A stretch of 5,875 bases of DNA, from the NCBI GenBank assembly GCA_021792355.1, contig JAJYUV010000062.1, forward strand, positions 1 through 5,875. The letters run 5' to 3'. Origin of the DNA: Thermoplasmata archaeon. Lineage in GTDB: Archaea; Thermoplasmatota; Thermoplasmata; Thermoplasmatales; GCA-001856825. The translations under genes were made by a program, and so were the position numbers. Below, in pieces: positions 1-5,540 of this stretch. Position 1 is the first letter of the stretch, and each line of letters opens with the position of its first letter. A model generated the notes under the pieces. It ran no database searches. It was not told the DNA's origin and saw only the letters and a program-made list of their open reading frames with translations.

Positions 1-1368
1 TTTTCTGGAATGATCTATGATATGAATGGCACTATTCAACGCTGTGGTGGGAAAATGGTTGAGGGCGGTTCCCAATCGCTTCAAGAACATCCCCAAACTT
101 CCACTCATTATGCTCTTATGGGAGGGCCGTTCCATATTGCTAGTGTATCCCATTCTTGGGACGAAAATCTTCCGGGGCATCTCAATGACGATGATTTTTC
201 GTTGCGCGGTGGTGGGACTGTTGTAATCCCAGAAATTAAACTAAAACACCAGCAGAATTTTACCTTGGGAGGAGGTTCTTTTGCGGCTCAAAAAGATTGG
301 CGTTATTTTCATAGGGCGCATCATAGGGAGTTTTTTAGAGTCTTTTCCAAGCTGAATCTCCCGGCAGGGATTAGGTTGATTACGCCGCCACACGCGGATG
401 ATATTGACGAGTTAGTTTTGTTACAGACGGATCATATTGGGGATCATGCATTTGCTCACGACGCTAAAACTAGATTGATTCAACGAATTCGCAAGCCAGT
501 AGTCTGTCTTGGGGGAAAGTTTATCAAATCTCTACTAATTCCAAAATTGCTGGAAAATACCGTGGGGATTCCAATTTCCTTTATTCAATTGGATTATCGT
601 GACGAGGGGGGATGTAAGGCTAATATTCATCCTGTTCCCCCAGAACAACTCCAGATTGTTAATAGTATGGTTTCTAAAAATAGCTTACTAGTTAATTTCA
701 GGATTGACGGATCAGATCAACCTCTCTTCAGTAAAATCCCTCACAAATATCTATGTGCGATTGGGAAGGGAGATTTTTCAGTATCCTTTGACCCAAAGAT
801 TCCAGTGACAACTACTAATAATCTTTTAGCAGCTTCGATCCCTGAATATATTCCGCTACACCCAAATTATAAAAAGGGAGGGTTTGGTGGGGTAGTTTTT
901 GCTCCGTTCGCTTCGATCCCATCAAAGGAAGTGCCAATTGTTCTCTATGCGCGGATCGTATCTAAACTGTTGGACTTTTTTGATGTTCCGGTGTATTGTA
1001 TCGCGCACGGATCGGATAGATCACGCATTGGTTCTGGGTCTTTCCAATCTAAACTGCTTCCCGATTTGCCATTAGTAGATTTGATGGAACTGATTTGTGA
1101 GAAGCGGTTGTGGTATATTGGCAATGATTCTGGACCTTCCCACTGGGCGGTGAGGAGTGGTATCCCCACAATTATTGTGCACCCCCCACAAACCAATCCG
1201 ATTATGCTGAGTGTGCCTACTTCTCATTTACTATTTATTCATCCCACCCGCTCATTCGGGGATATCAATGAGGGAGTATTTTTGAAGGCGTTTGGAGAAC
1301 TGTTCTTTAAGGTCGAAACCAAAATTTTGTTTGAGTCATCTACCCTTGGAGGGGAAATCTATGAGTAA
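1..1368 (+). CDS. GT2-GT9 fusion glycosyltransferase, 5' partial
   Basis: The frame is open to the first base (F-S-G before the first ATG at 10), so the gene begins upstream. Numbering from codon 1, residues 6-17 (MNGTIQRCGG) and 53-69 (WDEN...DDDFSLR) match the C-terminal half of family 2 glycosyltransferases, whose usual forms are 'dGtiqhaGg' and 'gfDE...eDvDfslR'. From about residue 137 a GT9 (ADP-heptose:LPS heptosyltransferase-like) domain begins with LLQTDHIGD. It continues with FAPFASIPSKEVP near 300-312 and the diagnostic nucleotide-sugar segment GNDSGPSHWAVRSGIPT near 374-390. GT9 enzymes transfer sugars from nucleotide-sugar donors, classically onto LPS core. Here the acceptor is unknown; host surface glycan or virion glycosylation are inferences. 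The ATG at 10 falls inside the conserved GT2 segment, so it is not the true start. The gene overlaps the next by 8 bases. The family calls are firm; the substrate is not. Confidence 0.85.
   Translation, partial: FSGMIYDMNGTIQRCGGKMVEGGSQSLQEHPQTSTHYALMGGPFHIASVSHSWDENLPGHLNDDDFSLRGGGTVVIPEIKLKHQQNFTLGGGSFAAQKDWRYFHRAHHREFFRVFSKLNLPAGIRLITPPHADDIDELVLLQTDHIGDHAFAHDAKTRLIQRIRKPVVCLGGKFIKSLLIPKLLENTVGIPISFIQLDYRDEGGCKANIHPVPPEQLQIVNSMVSKNSLLVNFRIDGSDQPLFSKIPHKYLCAIGKGDFSVSFDPKIPVTTTNNLLAASIPEYIPLHPNYKKGGFGGVVFAPFASIPSKEVPIVLYARIVSKLLDFFDVPVYCIAHGSDRSRIGSGSFQSKLLPDLPLVDLMELICEKRLWYIGNDSGPSHWAVRSGIPTIIVHPPQTNPIMLSVPTSHLLFIHPTRSFGDINEGVFLKAFGELFFKVETKILFESSTLGGEIYE
1348..1354 (+). promoter_or_regulatory. 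Shine-Dalgarno site that fixes the start of the membrane protein
   Basis: GGAGGGG lies 6 bases upstream of ATG 1361, inside the 3' end of the glycosyltransferase gene. It supports 1361 over the in-frame upstream ATG at 1292, which has no comparable site and would add 23 residues that look like read-through of the preceding gene. Confidence 0.75.
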
Positions 1369-1888
1369 CTTTTATATCGCCGTCTTGGCTTTCTTTGTTC
1401 TTGCTAATGTAATTGTAGAGTATAAGAATCGAAAGCTCTTCCCGCCGTTCCGAACGGACCTTTCCGGCTATCTTGCGGGGGTTCCGTGGCACTGGTTACA
1501 GGATGCGGGCTATCTAATTCTTGCTCTGTCCCTTCCCGCTATTGGATTTTATCTCGGTGGACTGTCGGTGGAGATCCTCTTTTCGCTCGCTTGTGTTGGA
1601 TTGGTCACGGTCGTGGTGACGAAGCTGGTCATTCAGTACGCCGGACTGGGAGCGTTCGCGAACTCGGACCTTGAAACCGCCCATGTTGCGAGTGCGGGTG
1701 TGACCTATGGCTGCCTCACCGTTGCCTTGCTGATCCATTCGTGGCTCCAGCCCAATGCCACCTTCATCTGTGCGCTACTCGCCCCGCTTTCGGCTGCGGC
1801 CTTTAATCGACTGGCTAGTGGAAAAACCGCATTGGAAGAGAAAACCTATACGCTGTTCCTCCTGATCGCTATTTTCGCTGCGCTTTGA
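1361..1888 (+). CDS. Small polytopic membrane protein, possibly DUF998-like
   Basis: The protein has 175 residues from ATG 1361, chosen for its strong ribosome binding site and the short 8-base overlap with the preceding stop. Hydrophobic stretches suggest about six membrane spans: near residues 2-20, 47-67, 70-92, 106-126, 128-146 and 160-175. The last runs to the C-terminus. Between spans 1 and 2 there is a charged and aromatic loop (NRKLFPPFRTDLSGY). The spacing, with a TAHVASAG segment at the start of the fourth helix, is reminiscent of DUF998 membrane proteins, but this comes from memory of the family pattern and is uncertain. Function is unknown. Hand-counted GC over 1501-1680 is about 57 percent, against about 44 percent in the upstream gene (301-480) and about 40 percent in the downstream gene (2581-2760), so it may have a different history. 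A membrane partner for the glycosyltransferase, for example in handling a lipid-linked sugar, is possible but only from position. Confidence 0.8.
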   Translation: MSNFYIAVLAFFVLANVIVEYKNRKLFPPFRTDLSGYLAGVPWHWLQDAGYLILALSLPAIGFYLGGLSVEILFSLACVGLVTVVVTKLVIQYAGLGAFANSDLETAHVASAGVTYGCLTVALLIHSWLQPNATFICALLAPLSAAAFNRLASGKTALEEKTYTLFLLIAIFAAL

Positions 1889-1905
1889 TCTCTATTTTTA
1901 GAGGA
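1889..1905 (+). promoter_or_regulatory. Ribosome binding site partly inside a small hairpin
   Basis: GAGGA at 1901-1905 lies 7 bases before ATG 1913 and is the likely ribosome binding site of the metallophosphoesterase gene. CTCTA (1890-1894) pairs exactly with TAGAG (1899-1903) around a TTTT loop, so part of the binding site can be sequestered. The stem is only 5 bp, 6 with a T-G wobble, and AT-rich, so any effect on translation may be slight. No T-run follows the stem, so it is not a terminator. Confidence 0.5.
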
Positions 1906-1912
1906 TTTTGTT

Positions 1913-3355
1913 ATGAGTAAAAATGTTACGTTCAAACAGGTATTGGAACATATTTATGAGTTGTGTTTGGATCCAGAAAGTCCAAAGAGTTCTCCCCGTA
2001 GCAGGAGAAGGTTCGTTAGTGTATCAGAAATCTATGATAGGTTTTCTAGTAACTGGTGCACGATGAATGAGTTTGGTAAGTTTCTGCGAAGCAACGGGTT
2101 GGTCTCTAAGACACGCAAAGTGGATACTGTAGATGAATCCAATACTCCGTATCGTAAAAGGCGTATGGGATTTGGTATCGATGATCTGATTGTGGCTTTT
2201 GATAAACACTTGAAACGTAAGAAATTACAGGGGGGTCCACAGGTTTCAAATGTTCGATACAAGGTAGTTCCCAATGTAGATAAAGTGGTAGCCGAAGATG
2301 TTGCCAAGAACAAGTTATCCAAAGACAGAGAGGCGTATTATCGCTCCCTGTGGACGGATTCCCAGTCAGAAATGAGTCGGCTTGCGTCTCTGGTTTCACT
2401 TTATGCTCATTTGGACGACCCCCGCCCAGTCCCCCCTCCTTTTTTGGGAACAACAACCAAAAAGTGGGGATTGGGCGAAAACCACGTTGTGTTTTGCACG
2501 ATGCTGAGTGATACCCATTTTTCGGAAGTGGTTGTTCCAGCACACGTCAATGGGGTTAATGTATATAATCGAAAGGTTGCCGAACAGAGATTGAATACCT
2601 ACTTTGAAAAGGTGGTTAAAATCAATCAGGAATATATTAAGGGTATTACATTAGATGGTCTGGTTATCTGTTTGGGTGGTGATATGGTGTCTGGGATTAT
2701 TCACGAAGAACTCCGAGAGACCAATGAAGAGCACATGCTGGAAGAGACTATCTACTGGTCAGATAAAATCTGCGCGGGTATCCAATATGTATATGATAGG
2801 CTCAAACTCCCCATTTATCTTCCCTGTGTGGTGGGGAATCATGGAAGGTTGACCAAGAAACCGATCTATAAGTATCGTGCGGAAGATAATCTGGACTATC
2901 TCATGTATCTGCTCTGTGCGCGATATTTCAAGGATAATCCTGCACTTACCTTTGATGTAGCTAAATCCTCAGAAGTATCGTTCAAGATATTTGATACCAC
3001 CTATATCCTCTGTCATGGAGACGAGTTTAGGGGTGGGAAGGGTATTTCTGGTATCTATACCCCGATTGCTTTGGGCAGGATGCGAAAGCAGGAACGTGAG
3101 TTATCCCTTAGCAAAACCTATGATATCTTACTCATGGGGCACTTCCACCAGTTGCTCTATGGAGGTAACTTTATTATCAATGGGTCTCTGATCGGTGCAA
3201 ATGAATACTCATATATGAATAGTATGAAGGTTGAACCCCCGCAACAGGCTTTCTGGTTGAGTAGCCCACGGGGTATCACAATGTTTGGACCTATTTTTGT
3301 TGAGTCTATTCGTGCTTCTGAAAAGCCCCATATTGTTAAGACTGTCTATCGGTAA
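1913..3355 (+). CDS. Calcineurin-like metallophosphoesterase with extra N-terminal domain
   Basis: This 480-residue protein carries the full set of metal-binding motifs of the calcineurin-like phosphoesterase superfamily: D200-x-H202 (SDTHFSE), GGD with D257, GNHGR with N309 and H310, H368 (CHGDE), and GHFH with H410 and H412. The enzyme should therefore be a two-metal phosphoesterase. Phage members of this superfamily often act on nucleic acid or nucleotides, but the substrate cannot be read here. The first 190 or so residues are additional. Residues 34-90 (from FVSVSEIYDRF through WCTMNEFGKFLRSNGL to a basic RKRRMGFGIDDL) look like a small winged-helix-type nucleic-acid-binding unit, and 98-104 is lysine-rich. 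The start at 1913 has GAGGA 7 bases upstream and follows the previous stop by 24 bases. The C-terminus ends VKTVYR, and a near copy of that end lies after tnpB. The catalytic family is firm; the N-terminal domain call is inference. Confidence 0.88.
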   Translation: MSKNVTFKQVLEHIYELCLDPESPKSSPRSRRRFVSVSEIYDRFSSNWCTMNEFGKFLRSNGLVSKTRKVDTVDESNTPYRKRRMGFGIDDLIVAFDKHLKRKKLQGGPQVSNVRYKVVPNVDKVVAEDVAKNKLSKDREAYYRSLWTDSQSEMSRLASLVSLYAHLDDPRPVPPPFLGTTTKKWGLGENHVVFCTMLSDTHFSEVVVPAHVNGVNVYNRKVAEQRLNTYFEKVVKINQEYIKGITLDGLVICLGGDMVSGIIHEELRETNEEHMLEETIYWSDKICAGIQYVYDRLKLPIYLPCVVGNHGRLTKKPIYKYRAEDNLDYLMYLLCARYFKDNPALTFDVAKSSEVSFKIFDTTYILCHGDEFRGGKGISGIYTPIALGRMRKQERELSLSKTYDILLMGHFHQLLYGGNFIINGSLIGANEYSYMNSMKVEPPQQAFWLSSPRGITMFGPIFVESIRASEKPHIVKTVYR

Positions 3356-3358
3356 AAT
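3334..3358 (+). repeat. Imperfect direct repeat flanking tnpB, left copy
   Basis: The last codons and stop of the metallophosphoesterase gene, plus the next three bases, resemble 4494-4525 on the other side of tnpB. TGTT (3334-3337) matches 4494-4497. AAGACTGTCTATCGGT (3338-3353) matches 4501-4516 at 14 of 16 positions. TAAAAT (3353-3358) matches 4520-4525. Relative to the right copy this one lacks GCC after TGTT and a 4-base GAGT stretch near the stop, so the GTG start used by the downstream gene is absent here. Confidence 0.7.
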
Positions 3359-3365
3359 ATATATC

Positions 3366-4487
3366 ATGAATACTCCAGATACAATTTCATTTATCAAAAC
3401 CCTTCGTCTCAAGGTGAAGAGAGAAGCCTATTCTTGGCTAAACCAAGCAGCTGTGGAGGTTAACCAAGTCTGGAATTATTGTAATGAAACTTCCTATAAA
3501 GCTACCGAGACGGGCACTGAGCGCCCTAATCCTAGATGGCTTAGTGGATATGATCTATGTACCTTAACGTCTGGGATGACAGAGTTCATGCAGAAGATTG
3601 GAGCGGATACCATCCAAATGGTATGCACTACGTACGCTAATAACCGCTATACAGCTAAGAAACGCAAAGTGAAGTGGCGCACGAGTTGGGGGGCTAAGCG
3701 TTCATTAGGGTGGGTTCCCTTCAAAGCAGCCAATATCAAGAGACGGGGAAAATATGTAAGGTTTTGTAAAAAGACCTTTAGGGTATTTGATTCTGATAAA
3801 TTAGAAAATATCCAATGGAAAGATGGATGCTTTGCCCAAGATTCTCTAGGTGATTGGTATTTATGTTTACCCGTAGAGGTTAAACAAGAGGTTAATATTG
3901 CACCTAAGGAAGCGGTAGGTATTGATTTAGGCTTGAAAACAATAGTTACTACATCAGATGGATATAAACTAGACGCCGGAAGATTTTATAGGAACTTAGA
4001 GCCTAAATTATCCCAAGCTCAACGGAGAGGGCATAAGCGCCAAGCTAAACGTCTTCATAGGAAGATAGCGCGTCAAAGGAAAGACAGTTTACATAAAGCG
4101 TCTAGGTATTTAGTTAATGAGTATCAGAGTATTTACATTGGTGACGTGAGTAGTCTCAAACTAGTCAAGACACGGATAGCTAAATCCGTGCTTGATTCAG
4201 GGTGGGGTATGCTCAAGAGCTTCGTGCAATACAAGGGCCAGCAGGCCGGTAGAAGCGTTTCAGTTATTAATGAGAGTTATACCTCAAGAGCGTGCAGTCA
4301 ATGCGGGGCACTTAGTGGTCCGCAGGGTCTAGGGCAGCTCTCTGTAAGAGACTGGAAGTGCGTGGACTGTGGTGCAGTACACGATCGGGACGTTAATAGC
4401 GCTCGAAATATCCTCCATCTCGGGTCTAGGTATCAGACCTCCGTTAGCGGGAACGAGTTGGCATCTCCTTTAGGGAGAGCAGCATGA
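3366..4487 (+). CDS. tnpB: TnpB RNA-guided endonuclease with altered RuvC-II position
   Basis: This 373-residue protein is near the usual TnpB length. It has the typical opening (TLRLKVK at 12-18), RuvC-I with D187 (VGIDLGLK), a four-cysteine zinc finger (C310-x2-C313 and C332-x2-C335) and RuvC-III with D342 (DRDVNSARNIL). The usual catalytic glutamate of the E-D-L motif is absent: the segment reads IYIGDVSSLKL with G259. E303 in NESYTSRAC, just before the zinc finger, may replace it. TnpB uses an omega-RNA from the element's right end to cut double-stranded DNA beside a short target-adjacent motif, promoting retention or spread of the element. The ATG at 3366 is preferred because the upstream in-frame ATG at 3285 lies inside the metallophosphoesterase gene. 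No Shine-Dalgarno is visible, so translation may rely on re-initiation from the stop 10 bases upstream. The C-terminus (SGNELASPLGRAA) overlaps the RNA scaffold and is probably shaped by it. Confidence 0.93.
   Translation: MNTPDTISFIKTLRLKVKREAYSWLNQAAVEVNQVWNYCNETSYKATETGTERPNPRWLSGYDLCTLTSGMTEFMQKIGADTIQMVCTTYANNRYTAKKRKVKWRTSWGAKRSLGWVPFKAANIKRRGKYVRFCKKTFRVFDSDKLENIQWKDGCFAQDSLGDWYLCLPVEVKQEVNIAPKEAVGIDLGLKTIVTTSDGYKLDAGRFYRNLEPKLSQAQRRGHKRQAKRLHRKIARQRKDSLHKASRYLVNEYQSIYIGDVSSLKLVKTRIAKSVLDSGWGMLKSFVQYKGQQAGRSVSVINESYTSRACSQCGALSGPQGLGQLSVRDWKCVDCGAVHDRDVNSARNILHLGSRYQTSVSGNELASPLGRAA
4400..4487 (+). ncRNA. Putative omega-RNA scaffold at the 3' end of tnpB
   Basis: Three consecutive hairpins can be drawn. 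GGTCT (4423-4427) pairs with AGACC (4435-4439). CCG (4441-4443) pairs with CGG (4448-4450) around TTAG. TCTCC (4464-4468) pairs with GGAGA (4474-4478) around TTTAG, extended by GC (4461-4462) with GC (4479-4480) across a bulged A. This region overlaps the last codons of tnpB, which is where TnpB omega-RNAs are encoded in characterised elements. The guide would be the bases immediately 3', from about 4485-4492 onward. The 5' limit is a guess, and a pseudoknot involving GAACGAGTTGG (4451-4461) is possible but not established. Confidence 0.65.
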
Positions 4488-4488
4488 G

Positions 4489-4518
4489 TACCGTGTTGCC
4501 AAGGCTGTGTATCGGTGA
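4489..4518 (+). pseudogene. Relic of a metallophosphoesterase gene 3' end
   Basis: Read from 4489, the codons give YRVAKAVYR followed by TGA at 4516-4518. The intact metallophosphoesterase ends IVKTVYR-stop, with similar codons (14 of 16 bases from AAG to the first base of the stop). The stop overlaps the GTG start of the next gene, the arrangement expected of two originally adjacent, translationally coupled genes. The relic is probably the tail of the allele present before tnpB arrived. Only about nine codons remain, so chance similarity cannot be fully excluded. Confidence 0.5.
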
Positions 4519-4525
4519 GTAAAAT
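4494..4525 (+). repeat. Imperfect direct repeat flanking tnpB, right copy
   Basis: This is the partner of 3334-3358, matching it in three blocks: TGTT, AAGGCTGTGTATCGGT (two mismatches) and TAAAAT. It carries an extra GCC and an extra GAGT, the latter completing the GTGAGT start region of the downstream gene. It lies in the position of the omega-RNA guide. Confidence 0.65.
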
Positions 4526-4865
4526 CAAGCTGTGTTTGGTCGGGGATTCTATGGATGGAACGACCGTGCAGGTGAATGGGTCCCCGTTTTCGGTGGTAGT
4601 GCTGAAAAATGATTCGGTCATAAATCAGAAACTTCTCCGAAAGTTGCACTTTTCCTATATCCATTTGTTTTCGGTGAACTTTACCAAGGCGGCAAATCGG
4701 CTGAATTCGCTGCTCTATGTTCAGGCGCTAGTATTGGGCAAGTTCAAGAACTACGGCTACCGTCTTGGTTCTTCTGATCCCCTCTCACAAAAGTTCGAGA
4801 ACGAGATCCTCTGGAACGTGATGCCTGACCCACCGCTTGACGTGGAGGGGTCAGACCGTGTATAA
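4515..4865 (+). CDS. Hypothetical protein, 116 residues
   Basis: I do not recognise this protein. The proposed start is GTG 4515, which overlaps the TGA of the upstream relic and has AAGG (4501-4504) 10 bases before it. ATG 4551 (MDGTTVQVNGS) is an alternative that would drop 12 residues. The N-terminal half is beta-like (KIKLCLVGDSM, then TVQVNGSPFSVVVLKND). The middle is probably helical and basic (INQKLLRKLHFSY, FTKAANRLNSLLYVQALVLGKFK). The C-terminus is proline-rich and acidic (PDPPLDVEGSD). There is no signal peptide or membrane span. Before the tnpB insertion it was probably coupled to the metallophosphoesterase gene. A promoter for the next gene overlaps its last codons. Hand-counted GC over 4561-4740 is about 47 percent. 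Confidence 0.7.
   Translation: MSKIKLCLVGDSMDGTTVQVNGSPFSVVVLKNDSVINQKLLRKLHFSYIHLFSVNFTKAANRLNSLLYVQALVLGKFKNYGYRLGSSDPLSQKFENEILWNVMPDPPLDVEGSDRV
4825..4854 (+). repeat. Inverted repeat over the -35 region, possible operator
   Basis: CTGACCC (4825-4831) is the exact reverse complement of GGGTCAG (4848-4854). Inside, CAC (4831-4833) can pair with GTG (4842-4844). The repeat is centred near 4839-4840, within the TTGACG -35 box at 4837-4842. It lies in the last codons of the preceding gene. No T-run follows, so a terminator is unlikely; a protein binding site is the more natural reading. Confidence 0.5.
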
Positions 4866-4866
4866 T
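4837..4866 (+). promoter_or_regulatory. Sigma70-like promoter
   Basis: TTGACG (4837-4842) and a perfect TATAAT (4861-4866) are separated by 18 bases. Transcription would start near 4873-4876, shortly before the ribosome binding site of the gene at 4895. This is the only near-consensus promoter I see in the window, and it would start a new transcription unit for the genes from 4895 on. The inverted repeat across the -35 box suggests that a repressor could control it. Confidence 0.65.
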
Positions 4867-4880
4867 AATCCCCTACGAAC

Positions 4881-4886
4881 AGGAGA
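4881..4886 (+). promoter_or_regulatory. Ribosome binding site for the gene at 4895
   Basis: AGGAGA lies 8 bases upstream of ATG 4895. It is a near-perfect Shine-Dalgarno sequence and fixes that start. It falls just downstream of the predicted transcription start. Confidence 0.75.
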
Positions 4887-4894
4887 TCCACGCA

Positions 4895-5539
4895 ATGTCC
4901 GATTCGGAAAAAGCACTAAGATGGGGAAAGGTTCTTGAGTGGGCACTTTCCGATTTAGTTTCCGCTGACCCACGGCGGATGGATGAGGTTATCCGTTTTT
5001 ATTCTGATCTGTCTGCGCTAGTCGCCCGATTTGGCGAAAAGAACGTGCCCGCAAATTCATTTGCTAAAAAGAAGTCCCCCGTTGACTCCAGTCATAACGA
5101 GGTGGTTAATATTGAAAATCTAACCCCTCTCCATGTGTATTTTTATGCCTTCCGGTTGGAAAAACCCTATCTATATAGTTACCCAGAAATTCTGGAATCT
5201 CCCTCAGACCTGAAAGATATTTTAGAGTATTTCAAACTCAGTCTGGCCCATGCCAAGCTGTGGCAACTTCTCAAGAAAGCGTTTGTTTCCATTATGGCTG
5301 CTGCTATTCGGGATGAAGTTACCCTTGAATCTGAGGATTTTATTTCCTTTTTGATTATAACGTTGCCCATGTTTTCCCATATCGCACGAGAAACTCCTTC
5401 GGCTGTTACTTATGAAAAGGATCTTCTCTTTGTCTCTGTGTGTTTCAGGTGTTTTTCGGATATTAAATGGGATCAAATTTCAGCTACCGGAATAAAGAAA
5501 ATGTTGTCCGAGTATACCGAGACGGCAAAAGTATCCTAA
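4895..5539 (+). CDS. Hypothetical helical protein, 214 residues
   Basis: I do not recognise this protein. The start at ATG 4895 is supported by AGGAGA upstream. The sequence looks mostly helical: residues 1-48 are amphipathic with charged clusters, 49-72 form a polar, probably flexible linker (KNVPANSFAKKKSPVDSSHNEV), and residues 75-214 form a second helical domain rich in aromatic and aliphatic residues. Segment 128-137 (AFVSIMAAAI) and 150-160 (FISFLIITLPM) are hydrophobic but interrupted by charges, so they are more likely buried helices than membrane spans. It lies right after a strong promoter and one base before the next gene, so the two are probably co-translated and may work together. 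No catalytic motif is visible. Confidence 0.75.
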   Translation: MSDSEKALRWGKVLEWALSDLVSADPRRMDEVIRFYSDLSALVARFGEKNVPANSFAKKKSPVDSSHNEVVNIENLTPLHVYFYAFRLEKPYLYSYPEILESPSDLKDILEYFKLSLAHAKLWQLLKKAFVSIMAAAIRDEVTLESEDFISFLIITLPMFSHIARETPSAVTYEKDLLFVSVCFRCFSDIKWDQISATGIKKMLSEYTETAKVS

Positions 5540-5540
5540 A

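Larger units (their letters stand above)
3356..4487 (+). mobile_element. Solo tnpB unit of IS200/IS605 type (boundaries approximate)
   Basis: The unit consists of tnpB and the RNA structure at its 3' end, placed between two genes that appear to have been adjacent before. No tnpA (HUH or serine transposase) is in the window. No left-end subterminal palindrome fits in the 10 bases between the metallophosphoesterase stop and the tnpB start, so the unit is either non-autonomous or its left end lies within the upstream gene. The right limit is set at the end of the last scaffold hairpin and the tnpB stop. As expected for this superfamily, no terminal inverted repeats or exact target duplication are visible. 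Both limits are uncertain by tens of bases. Confidence 0.6.

Noticed and set aside
26..226. A 66-codon forward frame in the first 226 bases.
   Set aside because: It is out of frame with the GT2 motifs (MNGTIQRCGG, DDDFSLR) that clearly occupy frame 1.
945..1196. Reverse-strand reading frames of 60-145 codons (for example 945-1196, 2106-2543, 5222-5476).
   Set aside because: All lie opposite well-supported genes, lack good ribosome binding sites and recognisable motifs, and have low-complexity compositions typical of antisense frames.
1292..1360. Longer start for the membrane protein at ATG 1292.
   Set aside because: It would overlap the glycosyltransferase gene by 77 bases, adds non-hydrophobic residues, and lacks a ribosome binding site. 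ATG 1361 has GGAGGGG 6 bases upstream.
3285..3365. Longer start for tnpB at ATG 3285.
   Set aside because: The extra 27 residues lie in another frame of the metallophosphoesterase gene and do not resemble a TnpB N-terminus, which begins with the TLRLKVK region after 3366.
3333..3365. A promoter for a leaderless tnpB transcript (TTGTTA then TAAAAT before ATG 3366).
   Set aside because: The spacer is only 14 bases, the -35 is poor, and the AT-rich run is better explained by the flanking repeat.
3300..3366. A group I intron (IStron) surrounding tnpB.
   Set aside because: Only 10 bases separate the upstream stop from tnpB. There is no room for an intron core, and no intron-like structure is visible.
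4825..4866. Intrinsic terminator after the gene at 4515.
   Set aside because: The stem is not followed by a T-run, and the same bases form a near-consensus promoter.
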